From Cunninghamia lanceolata (Eukaryota; Streptophyta; Pinopsida; Cupressales; Cupressaceae): a stretch of DNA of 64,000 bases. The notes beneath the pieces are model-generated. The model had not been told where the DNA came from, made no database searches, and saw nothing but the letters and a program-made list of their open reading frames with translations. Numbering within the stretch: the first letter of the stretch is position 1; every line of letters begins with the position of its first letter. Location: contig BSBN01000829.1 in NCBI GenBank assembly GCA_027924645.1, forward strand, positions 3,100,001 through 3,164,000, read 5' to 3'. The position numbers were made by a program, and so were the translations under genes. Below are positions 12,037 through 22,759 of the stretch, one piece after another.

Positions 12037-13562
12037 AGGTAAGAAAAGACAAGTGCAACATGACTGTGAAGTAGGAGCACTATGAGACAGTGGAGATATT
12101 CAAAGATAAACTGCTAAAATTGGGAAAGGTATGTACTAAAGATGAACAACAGTCTTTTATTTAGTTATGTCAAGAGTTTGGTGATGTTTTTGCATGGGAG
12201 TATAAGGATTTAAGAGGGTTTGATCCTAGTTTAGCTCAACATACCATTGAGTTAGAGCCCAATGCCAAGCCTATTAGGCAGAAACAAAGGCCCCTCAATC
12301 CTAAACTTGAGCATCTGATGAAAGGTGAGCTAAATAAGCTAATTGAGAGGAATATAATTTTCTTTATAAAACATACATCTTGGGTCTCCAACTTAGTACC
12401 AGTCAGAAAGAAGAATGGAGAGATTTGACTTTGTGTCGATTTTCGTCATCTAAATCTAGCTTCATTAAAAGACCACTATCCTCTTCCTTCAATGGAACAA
12501 ATTTTGCAAATCGTTTCTGGTTCTGACAGATTTTCTTTGCTGGATGGACACTTAGGCTATAACTAGATTCTAGTGAAGGAGGAAGACCAATATAAAACTG
12601 CATTTACAACGAAGTGGGGCACCATGGCCTACAAGAAGATGCCATTCCGTTTATCCAATGCAGGGGCAACCTTTCAGAGGGCAATGGATATGGCCTTTCA
12701 TGACCTTATGAACAAAATGGTTTTGGTATATTTAGATGATATAATTTTTTTTTCAAAAGATTCTAATGAACATTTTGATCACTTGAAGCAGAATTTTTAG
12801 AGATGCAGAGAGTTTGTAGTTTACCTGAACCTGAAAAAATGCATATTTTTTGTTCATGAAGGTAAACTCCTTGGCCATATTGTTTCAAAGCATGGTATTT
12901 CTATTGACCCTAAAAGAGTTTCAGCTATTTTAGATTTATCGCTGCCTACACATAAGAAAGGCTTGTAGAGCTTTCTTGGTAGAATTAATTTCATGAGGAG
13001 ATTTATTCCAAACATTGTTGCTTTGTTACAACCTCTCACTGCCATGATAAAGAAGAACATACCTTTCAATTGGACAAGGGAAGGTAAGAGAAGCCTCGAG
13101 TAGATCAAAGATTCTCTCATAGCTACCCCTACCCTCATTAATCCCAACTATGAGAAATATTTCATTCTATATGCTTTTGGAGGGGCTGATACCATCTTAG
13201 TAGTGTTGTGCCAACAAAATGATAAAGGCTTGGAGCAACCAGTGGAATTTTTCAGCCAGGTATTGCATGATTACAAGGTAAAGTATTCATTTGTTGAGAA
13301 GCATGTTTTTGCTATTGTTAGAAGCCTAAAGAAACTCAGACACATGCTATCCAATAATAGAATTCATTTGATGGTTTCCCACTCAACTGTTAAGAGTTTT
13401 TTACTTAATAGAGAAATAAATGATAAACGGGCTAGTTGGGTAGAAAAGGTTATGGAATTTGATGTCAATATTAATGTAACAAAGCTAATTAGGGGCACGG
13501 GGTTATGCAAACAACTTGCTGGAAATGGAGAGCACAGCCAAGAACATGAAGAGAATGCATAA
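12037..13562 (+). pseudogene. Reverse transcriptase and gypsy RNase H, Tat-like copy 1
   Basis: RT blocks are readable in order: ELNKLIERNII, WVSNLVPVRKKNGEI, CVDFRHLN, HYPLPSMEQIL, FSLLDGHLGY, KTAFTTKWGTMAY-KMPF-LSNAGATFQRAMD and the active site YLDD at 12729-12740, which is intact. The thumb and connection GRINFMRRFIPNIVALLQPLT follows near 12975. The RT-linked RNase H (13140-13450) reads LYAFGGADTI where a catalytic D is expected, then EKHVFAIVRSLKKLRHML. Stops at 12162-12164, 12426-12428 and 13101-13103 are shared with copy 2. The open stretches 12573-12800 and 13203-13562 are fragments of this gene. Confidence 0.8.
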
Positions 13563-13565
13563 ATA

Positions 13566-14861
13566 GTGTTAAATAATAGTGAACCAGTTGCTATTCCAAC
13601 TCCTACAAATAGCTGGGTGCGGCAAATGATTCACTATCTACATACTAGTGAATGCCCTGAAGTTTTGGATAGGGCAGGAAGAAGGTATATCAAGTTACAA
13701 GCTACTCCTTATGCTATCATTGAAGGTATTTTGTATAGGAAAGATTTTAATGGTATGTTTCTGAGATGCATTCAACCAGATCAGGCTGATAGATTGTTAG
13801 AAGAGTTTCACAATGGACCTTCAGGAGGTCATTTTGTAGCAAAGACAATAGCCTTGAAGATAATACAGGTTGGTTATTACTGGCCAGATCTATTTAAAGA
13901 TGCATTTTCTTGGGTAAGAAGATGTGAAAAGTGTTCATTATTTGAGGGTAAGCAAAGGCTTGCAGCCTTACCTCTGCACCCTATCAAAGTTGAACAACCA
14001 TTTGTTATATGGAGTCTTGACTTCATTAGACCAATAAACCCGCCTTCAAGTGCATGCCACAAGTGGATTCTGACTACTACAGACTATTTCACCAAGTGGA
14101 ATGAGGCTGTTGCTTTGAAAGAAGTGAAATAATCTATTGTTTTAAGTTTCTATCAGGATTTGGTATCAAGATTTGGTATACTAGATTTAATTATCTCTGA
14201 CAATGGTTTAGCTTTTATTGGTTTAAGGATTATAGATTGGTCTGTTAAACATAACACATTTTTGAATACATCTTCTAACTATTACCCCTAGGGTAATGGA
14301 TAGGCGGAATCCACCAATAAAAATCTAATAAAGATCATCAAAAAGACTATTGAAGACAACTAGAGGACATGGCACGAGAAGTTGAAGTTAGCTCTTTAGG
14401 CTGACCAGATGTCTCCCAAGAGAGCTACTGGTTGATCTCCAAATGTGCTTACTTATTGTAAGGATTCTAGATTGCCCATTTAAGTAGAATTACCAACTTT
14501 GGCTTTCATTAAAGTACTTGAGATGTTAGAGGAACAACCTTTAATAGTAAGGCTAGCTTAGTTTATGGAATTAGAGGAGACCAGAAAAGAATCCTTAAGG
14601 AAGCTTGAAATCCATCAAGCTCAAATAAAGAGTTCCTTTGATAAGAGGGCAAGGCCAAGAAGCTTCATTGTTGGTGATTTAGTTTTCAAGTGGAATGAAC
14701 TGAGAAGCAGACCTGAAAAGCATTCCAAGTTTAATACAATTTGGGATGGGCCTTATGTAATCACAGATTGCAAGGAAAATAATACATTTCAACTTTCCAA
14801 GTTAAGTAGAGAGGTGCTGTCTATCCCAGTTAATGGGATCCACCTTAAACATTGCCTCTGA
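13566..14861 (+). pseudogene. Integrase, Tat-like copy 1
   Basis: The zinc-binding HHCC region is visible: EFHNGPSGGHF, about 30 residues, then CEKC (13772-13942). The catalytic core has D in SLDFIRPI (near 14020), D in ISDNG (near 14197) and E in AESTNKN (near 14310). A TAG sits two codons before the E. A tail with KSSFDKRARPR, VGDLVFKWNE and WDGPYVI (GPY/F module, near 14743) ends in HLKHCL at 14858, followed by TGA. The core is interrupted by TAA/TAG codons at 14130-14132 and around 14289-14460. There is no chromodomain, as expected for Tat rather than chromoviruses. Integrase would insert the cDNA into the chromosome. Confidence 0.8.
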
Positions 14862-15163
14862 AGATAAGTACTACCTTGTATCATAGTAGATTAGTGCTGC
14901 TGTTAATAAGTGCTTCATGCACATTTACTTTTAGCTATTTACCTAAGTGCTGCTACACATGTTTTTTGGCCACTAGGGCCTTCTAGTTTGCTTTTAGTAT
15001 AGTTTGTTTTGGTTTTTTGTTGCTTTTTGGAGTGGTTGAAGTATTGAATTTTAGTGTTTTCTGAGTTTGAGATGAGCAGAGTATGACTCTATGCCCAATG
15101 GATAAATTAAGGCAACTGATCTTGATGCTTAGCAGGCAAGCATATAGCAGAAGTTGCAAGAAA
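14862..15163 (+). other. 3' non-coding end of Tat-like internal 1
   Basis: This is a T-rich leader followed by a block conserved in all four internal copies of both families: GACTCTATGCCCAATGG at 15085-15101, then AAGGCAACT and TAGCAGGCAAGCA, ending AAGAAA before the LTR. The first part resembles the acceptor stem and D-arm of a plant tRNA-Arg. The polypurine tract next to the LTR is weak (GCAAGAAA). Confidence 0.6.
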
Positions 15164-17065
15164 TGTTACCATTTTTTCACCTATAGCTCAAATTGGTAGA
15201 GCTGGTACAACAAGTTCATTTTTAGGTTGAAAGTTTTAACATTTTATTGCTATGATTATTTTGCATAGTTTTAGGTGCATGAAGACTTCAGTTTTCATTG
15301 TTATAACAGAAGGAAAAGATTCAGTTGATCATTCAATTGCATTGTGGAAGATTTCTTGTGAGATAAATTGTTTCATTTCACTACAATGATTATTCATTTT
15401 ACAAATGAGACACATAAAAGAAATAAATATTGCATTGAATGAAAAAATGATAGATCAAATATCCCACAAAAGCCTTGGGAATAGCTTGAATATCTGAATC
15501 AATAGATAACGGTAAGTATACTATGCATCTAATCAATTGAAGAAATGAAGTAAATAGGATAGAGCATATCTATCATTGCCTTTTGGGATCTGGTTGAGTT
15601 GATGTTTGTTGCAGCTGCTCTTTTGTTCTTGACACTTGATGAACCTACAGGGGATAAAGAAGATTTTTTTAGAGATCAAGATATGGAATACCCCATGAGC
15701 TTCATTAGGCATAAACATATTATATTGTATGTGATATATTGAATCAGACACATAAAAATCATCCATGGACAAGAGAGATTAAAAATGAGACAATCATTGA
15801 GCTTCAATGTTTTTTTTAACTAACATGTTTGTTTCATGTGTAGGTATAGAAGAAGTATGTTGCTGTTTCGAAGACTATATCAGCATGTGGTGTAAAGTGG
15901 GCTCCCACAAGGGTTGAGCCCAACATGCTGCCCCTAATTCTTAGGAGAGGATGGAATACAAGTATACACATGGAAATCAAGATATATTTTTCTATTGCAT
16001 TAACTAAGTGTATGAATCTCAGGCCCATTACCCATCTATGACTATCAGTTAAATTATGAAGAAGTAAGAGTCATAAATGAGCATTGAGACAGCTCAATGA
16101 TGTCTAAAACTAAGTACAGAACAACCATGATTAATACATATTAATTAAAAGAATCATATGTATAGATGCTACTACAGGAAGTAGCATGTGAAGGATATGC
16201 TATGCAGCATTCAAATGTATGCAGAGTGGGTGAATCATCATCTAAGAGGCCATTTGATAACATAAATCAGGTATTGCTCATCTGAATAAAATATGAAATC
16301 ATGTTACAAGGTATGACAGTAATAAGAATCCAATGTACAACTATATCCTATATGCCAAAATAGCTACATGAAGTAGCTCATCAAGTGCTTACAATGTTTG
16401 ATAAAGATACCAAAGGTTAACTACATACATGTAGAGAATATGAAGACTTAATCTTTCAAATGGCAAGCAGAGCCTGCGGATTTTGTTTCATATGAAATAT
16501 AACAGCAGCCTAAGTGTACAGTGATTTTTAAAATGCTTCTAGCTGAGTGTAGAAGACTTCATTCTCCAGAGCTCATATCAGGCTTCATGATCAAGAGATA
16601 AAAGGAAAAATGTAGGTAAAACAATATAAAGTGGGTCTTATGGTTGCAGTCAGATATGTGTGTTTCCTTCATTGGTGGCGATAGCCATATAAAATTTCAT
16701 TGAGAAATCTTAGGTACAGAGCTCATATTTAGCATATGACAATGAGAAACAAGAAAATCATATAATATTCAAGAGATGGTTGAACCCACTTTGGGGTTTC
16801 AGGAAAAAGTCACGATCAACAGAATAAGAGAAAACTTCAAACTACAGACCAGAAGAGAATAATGAGATCCATGTCATTATTTCAAGTATTATGGAGTATC
16901 TTTCCTCACAGCTGAGTCAAACAACCAAGAGTTTTTTATTACAAGAAACCATATAGAAAAATAAAGTGATTGAGAAAGCCCAAATAATGGTCGCGATCTG
17001 TAGTAGGAGGTATCTTTTCTTTCTCACAATTTAAACCCACTTGGGGGTTTCAACTAAAATAAATA
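15164..17065 (+). repeat. Tat-like LTR copy 2, left segment
   Basis: This is the middle LTR, starting TGTTACC, interrupted after 17065 by the non-autonomous element. The two other segments are 46334-46959 and 54208-55391; together they give about 3712 bp, against 3681 bp for copy 1. The break falls in a motif TTGGGGGTTTCAACTAAAAT that runs on uninterrupted in copies 1 (6921) and 3 (63720). The acceptor-like motif has CTAAC at 15820-15824 and AG at 15842-15843. Confidence 0.85.
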
Positions 17066-19549
17066 TGTTACTAATTTTTTGTTCACACTTAAAATTAGTT
17101 GGACCTAAGAGTAATTATTCAGAAGTGATAAAAGAAAACTTTGATTTATGCATTCATTGAATGGTTGATGCCTTGACAGAGTAGAGAAGGATATCCAGTT
17201 GTTAGGATAATCCATCAGTCCAATCAGGACTGATAAGTTATCATGACAAGAGAATTGATTGTTAAGAATCAAACATTCAAGGAGATACAATTGTTCTACA
17301 TAGTTTGATCTTTCAGGAGTTATAAGTTAAATTGATTATTCAGTTAATCAGTTTTGAATAAAAGAAAGAAAGAAATTTTGTATTGCACTATTATTTCATG
17401 TCATGTTTTGAACATACATTCAAGTATCTGTTACTTTATCTCATGCATTGATTGAAAAAGGAAATACATATACATCATATGCATAAGAGAAATTAACTGA
17501 TCAAGTTTAAAAGAAGTGTTCAAATGTGTCCCACACAAGCCGTGGGAGTAACTAGAATGAGCAATTGTAGACATGCAAGATATGCATCTGTTTGATAAAA
17601 GGAAAATAAATGAATATGTGATAGGGTTAAACATACATCATTGCCTGATGATGGAGATTGCTGTTGTTGTCGGTTGTCAAATCTTCAGTCTTCAATCCAA
17701 GCCTTCATCAGTTGAACCTGCACATCCCTGTTAGTGCTCTGGATGTTTAAAATTATCACATGCTTTTATCAAACAGAGACATCTACTTATCACATCATGC
17801 ATTCAGATGAGAAATCAGATTAGATATATGACACAAATTAGGAAGAAATCATGAAGAAGATCAATCAACACTATCAAGTACTTTTGATGCTAACTTGTTT
17901 GTTCACTGTACAGGTATAGGACAAGTTTTGTTGATAATTTCAAGACAAATAAACATGTGGATTAAATGTGGCTCCCACAAGGGTTTGAACCCAGCATGTT
18001 TCTTTTCATTTTTTGAAAAGAGTATCAGAAAAGACAGGATGCATCATTCTAAAGCTATATCATGCATCATCTAATCAACTTACAGAAAAGATGTCATCAT
18101 GACATTATTACAGTTGATTGGAACAAATTAGAGTAACATGATACATGTATTCAAAACTTCAAACCATCAAGATACAAGGAGGTAAATATGAAATAGTTCA
18201 AATGAAGCAGCACTCTATACCAGGTATTTCTCATATTGTTAAAGGTGTTCAAAGTTTAACAGTTATATCACATTCAAGTTGCAAGTATGTCATAGAGACA
18301 GTCAAGCAAAATGCCACATGGAACAACAAATGAGATAGCCTCCAAGACAAGACAATCATATGTATGCTATGCCAACTTGATTGTCATAAAGGAAAACCTC
18401 ACAAGAATATATGAGATAAGTGTAGCAGTCACATGCTAGAGGCAAAGATGCAAACAACAGATACATACAACATACTCTCTGAAGAGTATTCATCAAATGA
18501 TAAAGACTGTCACTTAGTACTAGAGATCTTAAAAGAAGAACAAGCTAGGAGCAACTTACATATATCATCACTGACATGATAGTTAGATATAAAGTCAAAA
18601 GAAAGAGACTTTCATGTCTAGAGGAAAGCAAGAGTACAACAATAAGCACAGTGGAGTCACAGGGGTGCCACAGTCTAATGATAACAAGGTGGTTTCCATG
18701 CACCTCATCATTGTATTTATCAAACAAACCTTATCTCATACACCTTGGAGCTATAGTGATGCCGTGGTATAGCCAATAAAATGCCATAAAGAAAGATACA
18801 TTGCAAGAAAAAAGACAAGTATAGTCACCTTCACCATGACCAGTGAGGACAAGATCAATAAATTAGCTTATACAACTAAGATACACTCTGGGTATATTAT
18901 AGTTTCCATATCCTTCTACAAGATTACATCAAACGATGAAGGAGAAACAACAGAAGAAGATGCTACAGATTGTGATTGACAATTCACAAGCTAAACAACC
19001 CTCTTTATTTTTATGCCATTATTCTATCATGATATAGTCATAGTAAACAGACAACCTAGGGGAAAAATGCATGATACATATGATACTATAACATCTAAAT
19101 GATGAGACAAATAGTGAGTATACAAGAATATGTTATCCATGCTAAAGGTTTATTTAAATAATACCACAGATAGCAAGGAGAAGGAAACATGATGTCTCGA
19201 TCACAAAAGGATCCAAACACATAAGACAATCAAGAGATGATGCCACAGTCACACATGACAAGTGATTATAGTTAGCAAAGGTGAAGAGATATATCATATG
19301 CAAATAAGCTAAAAAAGCCATTTATGCTACAAGAGAGCCTTCCAGAGGTATCAATGTATGATACAGATGTAGGTAAATGATGACTTGTTATCATACAAAA
19401 TATCAAAAGACTTGTTATCATACCCTGGAGCTACAGTGGAGGATAGAAAAGATAAAGTGTATCATCATCTATGACAGTCACAAGGAGTAGGAGGAGAAGG
19501 TGCCGTGTAAAGCAAAGAAAAGCTCCATTTATTAATACTTCAACCCTTA

Positions 19550-19891
19550 ATGCTTTTTGTCTACAAGAAAGGTACAGTCAAGGGGTGGTATACAAGAAAG
19601 ATTGCTCATGCTAAAATGTATATCCATTTGACAGAAAATCAAACCCTAGTGCTAATTTTTGTACCCACAGTCAAGAAGCCTAAGATAAAAGAGAAATACA
19701 GTCGTAGCCATGCTAGAAGAACAAGATTTCTCATGATAGAAGGTATACCCATCTGTAAATTAAAAAAAAGGTCTTTTCAAAGAAATATCAAACCCTTGTT
19801 TCTTACAAGTAAAAGAAAGAACAACGAATACCATAGGAGAGTGGCCATGACAGATAGAAGCCTTGAAAGTACAAAAAGAGAAAACCCTTGA
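19550..19891 (+). other. 113-codon open frame in LTR copy 1 (repeated at 27553 and 43297)
   Basis: A Lys/Arg-rich frame of 113 codons stays open in all three LTR copies. It starts MLFVYKKGTVKG and ends about STKRENP. Differences between copies fall mostly on amino-acid-changing positions, which argues against protein-level constraint. No domain is recognised. I list it because it survives in three copies that otherwise differ by several percent. Confidence 0.25.
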
Positions 19892-20909
19892 CAGGAAATT
19901 TCAAACCCTTATTCTTTCTTCACCTTCAGTACAAGAGAAAGAAATAACATTGAAGGGAATGGCCATGGCAGTGTGAAGGAGTTTTTGTGCAAGGAAGGTT
20001 GAAACCCTAGTTTCAAAACTTACAAACCCTCAATAGCCTACACAATTTGGTGCCTGTATACAGATGGAGCATGGTCGTGACAAGGTAGAGGCCTTGAAAA
20101 TGCAAGAAGATAGAAAACCCTCATCTCAAGATCTCAAAACCTTAGGTTTTCTACACCTATAGCCAAGTCAAAGCTAAAAAGAGACATATACAGTCATGGC
20201 CGATAGTGATATGACATTCTTTGCTAAAAATGTAATACCCATGACCATATATAGCCTTTGTAATTTTTCAAACTATAAAAAGATACAAATGAAGCTACAG
20301 ATGATGATAAATGACAAGTGCTTACCTCATTTTGCTAAGAGGAAGAGAGATCTATCCATGGCCTCACAGTGCAATCAAGTTTTCAAGAATAGATGAAGAG
20401 TTGCAAAAAGAAGATGCAGAAACAAGGAGGGTATTAAGAATTCACAACATATGGAGATGACCATGAATGAAGAAGGAGGCCGCATTTATGAAAGAAATAA
20501 AGCTACAGATCAAATAAAATGCCTTATATGAAACTCAAGCAAGTTTTACCTTCTTCCTTATGATGATGAGTTCCAAAGTTTCAACCAAGAAAATCCATTG
20601 AGAAGAGTAAAAAAACCAGAGATATGCTTCAAACCTTCAAACCCTAAAGCCAGTGGAGTAAAGTTACAGAGCAAGTGAAGAGTATACAAAATGAAGAATG
20701 AGCAAATTTTAGGGTTGTCACTTTGTTTTGTTCGAAGGATCCTTTTTCTCAAGTGGGATTTTTGACTTCACAAAAAACAAATAATTACCTTATCCAAGAA
20801 GTGCATGTGGTCAAGACTTTGGTTTTGACAGATCCTAACCATCATAGCATGGAGTGGCTGACAAGAATGCTTAAGACTTGATTTTTATTAAGTCAAGAGG
20901 GGTCATATA

Positions 20910-21110
20910 ATGAGGAAGAAAGGCTTCATGCCTTATAAACTATTCAAAATTCCTTGGTGGTCGGGTAATGCATGGACAAAAATACACATGCTAATCAAGT
21001 TCCTTGTCTTTTTGCAAAAACATCCAAAGGTAAGGATACTTCTTGATTATGTATGGTGGCTAACAAAGCCAAGAGGGTATGATTTTAAACATGGCATGCA
21101 TGAAGACTGA
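20910..21110 (+). other. Unusually conserved 66-codon open frame, LTR copy 1
   Basis: This is a 66-codon frame (MRKKGFMPYKLFKIPWW...KHGMHED), Lys- and Trp-rich. The three copies differ from each other at only 3-4 bases in 201, while about 110 bp just upstream differ at roughly 8-10 positions. Purifying selection, gene conversion or a structural RNA role could explain this. GTAAGG at 21030 and GTAAAC at 21128 resemble splice donors. No known family is recognised. Confidence 0.35.
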
Positions 21111-21446
21111 GCATGGAGTTTCCCAAGGTAAACAATTATGCATGGTGGCAGTATAATGGTGCAAGTATGATGGTGCAGTGATGGAGTTTTTGATTTTATC
21201 TTTCTTGACTTTAAGTTGCATGTGGAGATATAAGGTAGCTTAAAATGTAATGATATATATATGCACTAAGGCATCAGAGGGATTCATAAGGATGTTTATG
21301 CATATTTTTTTTGTGCATGGAGTGTCATGATGTATGGAGGTATAAGGGTTTTTCTTTTTCTTCTAAGTCCTATTTGTGCTCATATCATGCAAACTAGGCA
21401 AGTGTAATTGGAGTGATAAGGAGTGGTATTTTTTCTTCTAATCATG

Positions 21447-21622
21447 CATGATTTTACAAAGTAATTAATTGCAAATAAATAATAAAGTAATATTTTCCAA
21501 ATTACATTACTATTTTCCACAAGTTGTAAAATCAAATTAGAACAAATTGTAAGCTATAATGAAGTAATTATTCTATTACTTTATTATTTACTCACAATCA
21601 ATTTTGCTCATGCAAAATCATG
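21447..21622. repeat. Foldback (MITE-like inverted repeat) in LTR copy 1
   Basis: The left arm 21447-21492 (CATGATTTTACAAAG...AATAAAGTAATA) pairs imperfectly with the right arm 21574-21622. The inner 15 bp (AAATAATAAAGTAAT against its complement) pair perfectly. The unit is 176 bp and AT-rich. It occurs at the same place in the other LTR copies (about 29455-30320, disrupted; 45190-45368), so it predates the duplication. It could be an old MITE or an LTR-encoded hairpin. Confidence 0.4.
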
Positions 21623-22590
21623 CAAATTGATTAGTTCAGTTAACTAGGCCACCTAGGAGGTTTTGCATGATTTTTTTGGAGTATTTTTAGGATTCTTGGT
21701 CAAACGTTTTGGTCAAGCATATGGAGAGGCCCAAATTGAAGCTATTTTTGCTTAATTTGTGGCAGTTTTAGGCTCTAATTTTGAGGATTTTGGTGGTTTC
21801 TCAGGAATGATTTTTTTAGAGGCAGTTATCTGCAAGTCCATATTTTTGCATGCCTCTTGGAGAGAGCAGACCTATATATTGTAAAGAAAAAGTTTGTTTT
21901 TGCTAGTTCTTGATTCTCATTCTGATTCAGACAGATTGGAGAATTCTTGTAGCTCATATTTTACAGTTTTATTGAGAGATTGATAGGTTACAAGTTATAC
22001 TTTTTTCTTCTTTGTAGAACTTTCCTTTGTTTTCATTAAGATCATTTTAATTACATTTCCTTTTAGTGCTATTAGTGAAGTGATTTTGATGAAATTTTGG
22101 TATGTTTATCATTAAACCTTTAAAATTATTGTCTCTCTTCCTTGTTTACAACATTAAAGCATATATTCATCATAGGGACCTTAGGTTGTGTTAACAAGAA
22201 ATAGTATTTTTGTGTTGTGAAAATTTTTTTTCCTTCATAGAAGCCTTGTTTTCAAACCTTCTTTAGAATCACTTTGTGATATTTATGCCAAGTCTGGATT
22301 TTGTAGAAGTCAAATTTATAGGTAAACATTGTGGATCAGATTGCATTATTTTATCCAAATCAGGTGCATCACCATTTTACCTTTGACATTCACTTAGTTT
22401 CTTTCTTCCCTTTTCCAAAATAGTAAAAAAACATACATCTCAATAGAACATTTAAAGGGAACCAGCCCATAATCTAGAGGTCTAATTTCGTCATAGGGCA
22501 CCCACAACCTAAAATTAGTTCCATGTTACACATAATTGCAGTGCTTTACTAGCCTTGCATACGGGTGCAATTCCCAGCGATAAGAGCTTT

Positions 22591-22608
22591 TGGCACACCC
22601 AGTGTGAC
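22591..22608 (+). other. Primer-binding site, non-autonomous internal 1
   Basis: TGGCACACCCAGTGTGAC lies 5 bp after the LTR end. Copy 2 at 31275 reads TGGCACACCCGGTGGGAC. Apart from two or three bases it is the site used by the Tat-like element. Confidence 0.65.
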
Positions 22609-22759
22609 TTTGAACTAATTTTTAGTTCAATAGAACTTATCATTGCTGTTGTTTTTGGTATGATCAACAGTTAATTCATCCTTTTTAGAGGTTTATTTAA
22701 AAATACCTAGCGACTCTATCTTACTGGTTTGATAGATCAAACTTTTTGAATGAATAAAC

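Larger units (their letters stand above)
17066..22585 (+). repeat. Non-autonomous family LTR copy 1 (5520 bp)
   Basis: The LTR runs from TGTTAC to GATAAGA (GATAACA in the third copy). It contains TGTCCCACACAAGCCGTGGGAGTAACT-type and GGCTCCCACAAGGGTTTGAACCC-type blocks (near 17525 and 17970) shared with the Tat-like LTR. A CTAAC(17890-17894)...CAG|GTATAG motif, a TATA-like TATATATT at 21873-21880 and a foldback at 21447-21622 are present. Open frames conserved in all three copies are described separately. The 5.5-kb length is more than twice that of the internal region, which is unusual. Confidence 0.8.

Noticed and set aside
9239..13103. In-frame TAGs as programmed readthrough or a recoded stop
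   Set aside because: They occur with many private stops and frameshifts, and none shows a consistent readthrough context; decay explains them better.
15085..15163. A functional tRNA gene at the conserved pre-LTR block
   Set aside because: Only the 5' part resembles tRNA-Arg; no anticodon arm or T arm can be drawn, so it is reported only as tRNA-like.
17950..17995. GGTTTGAACCC resembling a pol III B box in the giant LTRs
   Set aside because: No A box at the right distance upstream; the match is a short near-palindrome within a conserved LTR block.
18545..18727. 60-codon minus-strand frame repeated at 26549 and 42293
   Set aside because: Shadow within the LTR; it overlaps plus-strand open frames and has no recognisable features.
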